From contig JALOQT010000032.1 in NCBI GenBank assembly GCA_025453375.1, forward strand, positions 1 through 8,216: a stretch of DNA of 8,216 nucleotides, read 5' to 3'. Positions within the stretch are counted from its first letter, which is position 1. Each line of letters opens with the position of its first letter. The DNA is from Phycisphaerales bacterium. GTDB taxonomy: Bacteria; Planctomycetota; Phycisphaerae; Phycisphaerales; UBA1924. This document shows, in pieces, positions 6,012-8,216 of this stretch. The notes below the pieces were generated by a model. That model did not search any database. It was not told the DNA's origin and saw only the letters and a list, made by a program, of their open reading frames with translations. The position numbers and the translations under genes were made by a program.

Positions 6012-7019
6012 ATGCCCACGCCGACCCCCGCTCAGAACACGTTCAACCCCGCGTCGCCCCAGGCTGCCGCTGCTGCCGCGGCCAAGGCCGCCGCGACGAC
6101 GAACACCGGCACGCCCGGCGCCAATCAGCCCGCGCAGGCCGCTCCGAGCAGCACGGCGAGCAAGGACCAGGCCGTGGCCAACGCCCTGCGTGAGATCAGC
6201 CACATCGCCACGCTGCCCGAGATCACGCTGAAGATCGTCAGCATCGTCGAAGATCCGTCCAGCACGGCGCAGGACCTGCACAACGTCATCAGCAAGGACC
6301 CGGCCCTCTGCACGCGCATCCTGAAGGTCGTCAACTCGGCCTTCTATGGCCTGCCTGGCCAGATCGGCAGCATCAACCGCGCGATCGTGCTGCTGGGCCT
6401 CAACGCGGTGAAGAATATCGCCATCGCGGCGAGCCTCGCCAAGCTCTTCAAGGGTGGCCAGCTCACGCCGAACTTCTCAGCCAAGGACCTCTGGACGCAC
6501 TCGATCGCCGTCGGCACCGGCACGAAGCTGCTCGCTGAGCAGATGAAGATCGGTCTCGGCGACGAAGCCTTCCTGGCCGGTCTGATCCACGACATCGGCA
6601 TCATGGTCGAACTGCAGTGGGACCGTAACAAGCTCGTCGAAGTACTCGAGAAGCTCGACAAGGCCGGCCCAACGGCGGACATGATGGCCATCGAGACGCA
6701 GGTCTTCGGCGCGACGCACCAGGACTTTGGCTCGGCCCTCAGCGAGAAGTGGAAGTTCCCCAAGAGCTTCACGACCGTCATCGGCTTCCACCATCGCCCG
6801 ATGGATGTGCCGTATGACCAGCGCACGATGGCGGCGATGGTCTTCGTCGCCGACCGCCTGGCTGCGCAGATCGGTGCGGGCTTCAAGGGTGACACACTGT
6901 CCAACCCGGACATCCCCGCCGACGTGCTGGACATGCTGAAACTGACGCAGGACGACCTGACGGCCGTCAAGGCCAAGCTGCCCGACGCGATCAAGGTCGC
7001 CGAGACGGTGCTGGGCTAA
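6012..7019 (+). CDS. HDOD-domain signalling protein
   Basis: This 335-residue soluble protein has an Ala/Pro/Thr-rich, probably disordered N-terminus (1-50), then an HDOD domain (about 55-262), then a C-terminal helical part. HDOD domains are relatives of HD phosphohydrolases, used in bacterial regulators of motility, pili, cell cycle and c-di-GMP responses, and usually thought non-catalytic. Family blocks: LPEITLKIV (68-76), ISKDPALCTRILKVVNSAFYG in two parts (93-113), INRAIVLLGLNAVKNIAI (121-138), H163 in LWTHSIAVG, H193-D194 in GLIHDIG, H236 in ATHQDFG, and H260-H261. Many expected metal-binding positions are thus present, so activity cannot be excluded. The ATG at 6012 has GGAG (6001-6004) seven bases upstream. 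It is divergent from gatC and followed by prepilin-like genes. No receiver or GGDEF domain is attached. Confidence 0.9.
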   Translation: MPTPTPAQNTFNPASPQAAAAAAAKAAATTNTGTPGANQPAQAAPSSTASKDQAVANALREISHIATLPEITLKIVSIVEDPSSTAQDLHNVISKDPALCTRILKVVNSAFYGLPGQIGSINRAIVLLGLNAVKNIAIAASLAKLFKGGQLTPNFSAKDLWTHSIAVGTGTKLLAEQMKIGLGDEAFLAGLIHDIGIMVELQWDRNKLVEVLEKLDKAGPTADMMAIETQVFGATHQDFGSALSEKWKFPKSFTTVIGFHHRPMDVPYDQRTMAAMVFVADRLAAQIGAGFKGDTLSNPDIPADVLDMLKLTQDDLTAVKAKLPDAIKVAETVLG

Positions 7020-7033
7020 ATCGAATCCACTCG

Positions 7034-7056
7034 CCCGCGGCCGCGTGGTCGCCGGG
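7034..7056 (+). terminator. Bulged hairpin just after the HDOD gene
   Basis: Bases 7034-7042 pair with 7047-7056 around GCGT, giving nine base pairs with one bulged C and one G-U. It starts 15 bases after the stop. Pyrimidines (TCTCTCTTTCTC) follow ten bases later, not directly, so it may be a transcript-stabilising 3' end rather than the terminator itself. Confidence 0.4.
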
Positions 7057-7084
7057 TGATGAAAAGTCTCTCTTTCTCCCTCCG

Positions 7085-7119
7085 GGCGGCGAGCCGAAAG
7101 GCTGGCCGCCTGTTTGTCT
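7085..7119 (+). terminator. Probable terminator of the HDOD gene
   Basis: GGCGGC (7085-7090) pairs with GCCGCC (7105-7110); inside, after a G-G mismatch, AGCC pairs with GGCT around a GAAA tetraloop (7096-7099). The T-rich TGTTTGTCT follows at 7111-7119. Stem plus T-rich tail fits an intrinsic terminator. Confidence 0.62.
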
Positions 7120-7324
7120 GTGGGGTCACGTGGTGCATCTGATCAATGGGTACCCCCGCTCTTTGAGAAGGGCCGAACTGCCGCAGATTCACGATGCTTC
7201 GAGAGCCTGCGTGGGGCGAGTCTCGACTGCGTAGAGATTGCACTCATCAGTACATGTGCAGGTGTAGCACAACATTCACACTTGCAGTGTGCTGGTGCTG
7301 TGGCATGCAGTCGATGTGCCCTTC
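7120..7324 (+). promoter_or_regulatory. Gene-free upstream region of the first prepilin-like gene
   Basis: No gene is seen. TCGAGA (7199-7204) pairs with TCTCGA (7221-7226), with an inner GCC/GGC extension. TTGCAC (7238-7243) resembles a -35 box but lacks a well-placed -10. CACACT-TGC-AGTGTG (7277-7291) is a perfect inverted repeat ending 33 bases before the ATG. The composition is less GC-rich than neighbouring genes. I tested it by eye for a c-di-GMP-I riboswitch and did not find the conserved blocks. Confidence 0.35.
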
Positions 7325-7837
7325 ATGAGTGATCGCAGGTCATCGCGTGGCTTCACACTGGTCGAACTGATCGCGGTGATTGTGGTGCTGGCGGTCCTCG
7401 CCGCGGTGGCCGTGCCGCGATACTTCGACTATCGCCAGCGTGCACAGGTGTCGGCGATGATCCGCGACATTCGCGCGGTGCAGCACGCCGGGCGTCAATG
7501 GCTGTTTGCAACCTCGCCGGTGCTTGTGCCCGGGCAGACCGTTGAGTTGCCTTCAGCACCGGAATTTCGCAGTGTATTGCCGGAAATGACGTTCTCGACC
7601 AATGACGTCGCCCGCAAGGGATATGGGTTTCGTCGAGTGCGGGCGTATGGACTGCCCGGTGCGCGAGTATCCATCGAGATCATTGTCGTTCGGCCTTCGG
7701 GGCCGGCAGAAACCGATCCGGTCATGGTGGCGGTCGATCGGGCGACCGACAACGGCGATGCGACCGGCGGCACACTGGTGTTTGACGAGAACGACGGCTC
7801 TTTTGACCAGTGGGTTCACTCATCATTTCTTCGGTGA
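7325..7837 (+). CDS. Prepilin-like protein with type IV pilin/pseudopilin leader
   Basis: This 170-residue protein begins [19 protein letters not shown]: a nine-residue basic leader, Gly at -1, Phe at +1 and Glu at +5, exactly what prepilin peptidase (PilD/GspO) cleaves and N-methylates. A hydrophobic helix follows to about residue 30, then [10 protein letters not shown], where the helix leaves the membrane. The remaining 130 residues should form a periplasmic or surface-exposed globular domain, which I do not recognise. The same design serves type IV pilins and type II secretion pseudopilins. The ATG at 7325 is chosen because it gives a canonical leader; no Shine-Dalgarno sequence is visible, and an in-frame GTG at 7289 would add 12 residues. 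A related gene follows 155 bases later. No pilus assembly genes are in view. Confidence 0.85.
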   Translation: MSDRRSSRGFTLVELIAVIVVLAVLAAVAVPRYFDYRQRAQVSAMIRDIRAVQHAGRQWLFATSPVLVPGQTVELPSAPEFRSVLPEMTFSTNDVARKGYGFRRVRAYGLPGARVSIEIIVVRPSGPAETDPVMVAVDRATDNGDATGGTLVFDENDGSFDQWVHSSFLR

Positions 7838-7962
7838 GCGGTGGAGAGAGGTGGCAGGTGGGGGCGAGGGCGAGCCAAAGGCATCTATGTCGAGTGGTGC
7901 ATGACACTGCGCACGGTCGTCACCTTCAGAGAAATCGCCTGATAACTGAGCATGGACGTATC

Positions 7963-7977
7963 GACGCATGCTGCGTC
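7963..7977 (+). promoter_or_regulatory. Small hairpin before the second prepilin-like gene
   Basis: GACGCA (7963-7968) pairs with TGCGTC (7972-7977) around TGC, 15 bases before the GTG at 7993. It lacks a T tract. It could be the end of the first prepilin transcript or a translational element, or be chance. Confidence 0.25.
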
Positions 7978-7992
7978 AGTCGATGATCCACC

Positions 7993-8216
7993 GTGAAAAA
8001 AGTTGCGTGCCATCCAGCTTTCACCCTCGTCGAATTGGTCGCGGTGATTGTCGTTTTGGCGATTCTCGCGGCTGTGGCGGTGCCGCGGTACTTTGACTAT
8101 CAGCAGCGGGCCGTCGCCACGCGCATGGCGCGCGACATCAACGTGTTCTACTACGCTTTGCGTGCGTATCGGCGTGATACGGGCGTCGCGCCGCCCGAGG
8201 CTGGAGGCGGGTACGG
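7993..8216 (+). CDS. Second prepilin-like protein (partial, runs off right edge)
   Basis: The frame from GTG at 7993 is open to the edge, giving 74 complete codons. The product begins [19 protein letters not shown] and continues with a hydrophobic helix ending in [10 protein letters not shown], nearly the same as the first prepilin ([10 protein letters not shown]). Downstream the two diverge ([20 protein letters not shown] here). The start is fixed from the left by an in-frame TGA at 7984-7986, so GTG at 7993 is the only conventional start codon before the motif. The residue before FTLVE is Ala, not the usual Gly, which prepilin peptidases tolerate less well. No Shine-Dalgarno sequence is visible. 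It is likely a pseudopilin or minor pilin of the same system as its neighbour; the C-terminal domain is out of view. Confidence 0.8.
   Translation, partial: MKKVACHPAFTLVELVAVIVVLAILAAVAVPRYFDYQQRAVATRMARDINVFYYALRAYRRDTGVAPPEAGGGY

Noticed and set aside
5811..6281. A much longer GatC reaching into the antisense of the HDOD gene
   Set aside because: GatC is normally about 100 residues, and the extension would overlap the start of the HDOD gene and read the G-tract as a polyproline run.
7085..7150. A c-di-GMP riboswitch before the prepilin gene
   Set aside because: A GAAA tetraloop stem is present, but the conserved core blocks of the known c-di-GMP riboswitch classes are not; the T-rich tail fits a terminator better.
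7016..7243. A 75-residue minus-strand open frame after the HDOD gene
   Set aside because: It crosses the two hairpins of the HDOD 3' end and shows no domain or credible ribosome binding site.

Overview
The window is a stretch of high-GC bacterial chromosome holding conserved housekeeping genes, followed on the right by a small group of genes linked to signalling and surface fibres. The rpsO-pnp pair, gatC-gatA, an HDOD-domain regulator and two neighbouring genes with FTLVEL-type prepilin leaders fit a member of the Planctomycetota, perhaps Phycisphaerae-like. That placement is an inference from gene style and base composition, not from a marker I could align.

Left to right: the start of a minus-strand gene with a probable membrane segment runs off the left edge (1-122). 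A divergent promoter region follows, with a good -35/-10 pair for rpsO (ribosomal protein S15, 336-605). A strong hairpin follows rpsO, then a 363-base structured spacer without a credible gene, then pnp (polynucleotide phosphorylase, 969-3158), which ends in a textbook intrinsic terminator. A second gene-poor stretch of about 390 bases (3159-3549) leads into a small cold-shock-domain protein (3550-3825), whose immediate leader can fold into two stems. On the minus strand, gatC (5810-5451) and gatA (5454-3937) overlap by four bases and encode two subunits of the tRNA-dependent amidotransferase; gatB is not in the window. gatC and the plus-strand HDOD gene (6012-7019) are divergent across 201 bases that contain an eight-run G-tract. 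After the HDOD gene come two hairpins, a 305-base gene-free region, a complete prepilin-like gene (7325-7837), and the start of a second, related prepilin-like gene (7993 to the right edge).

Functional links: S15, PNPase and the cold-shock protein belong to translation, RNA turnover and RNA chaperoning, and in other bacteria all three are controlled through their mRNA leaders. Structured leaders are seen here too, although control by them is only inferred. GatC and GatA act together in making Gln-tRNA(Gln) and/or Asn-tRNA(Asn). HDOD proteins often regulate motility, pili or c-di-GMP-linked behaviour, so the adjacency to prepilin-like genes is suggestive only.

I see no CRISPR array, transposase, tRNA, rRNA or phage gene, and no clearly new multi-gene system. 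The items most worth following up are the leader structures, the G-tract between gatC and the HDOD gene, and the second prepilin, which has Ala rather than Gly before its FTLVE motif.
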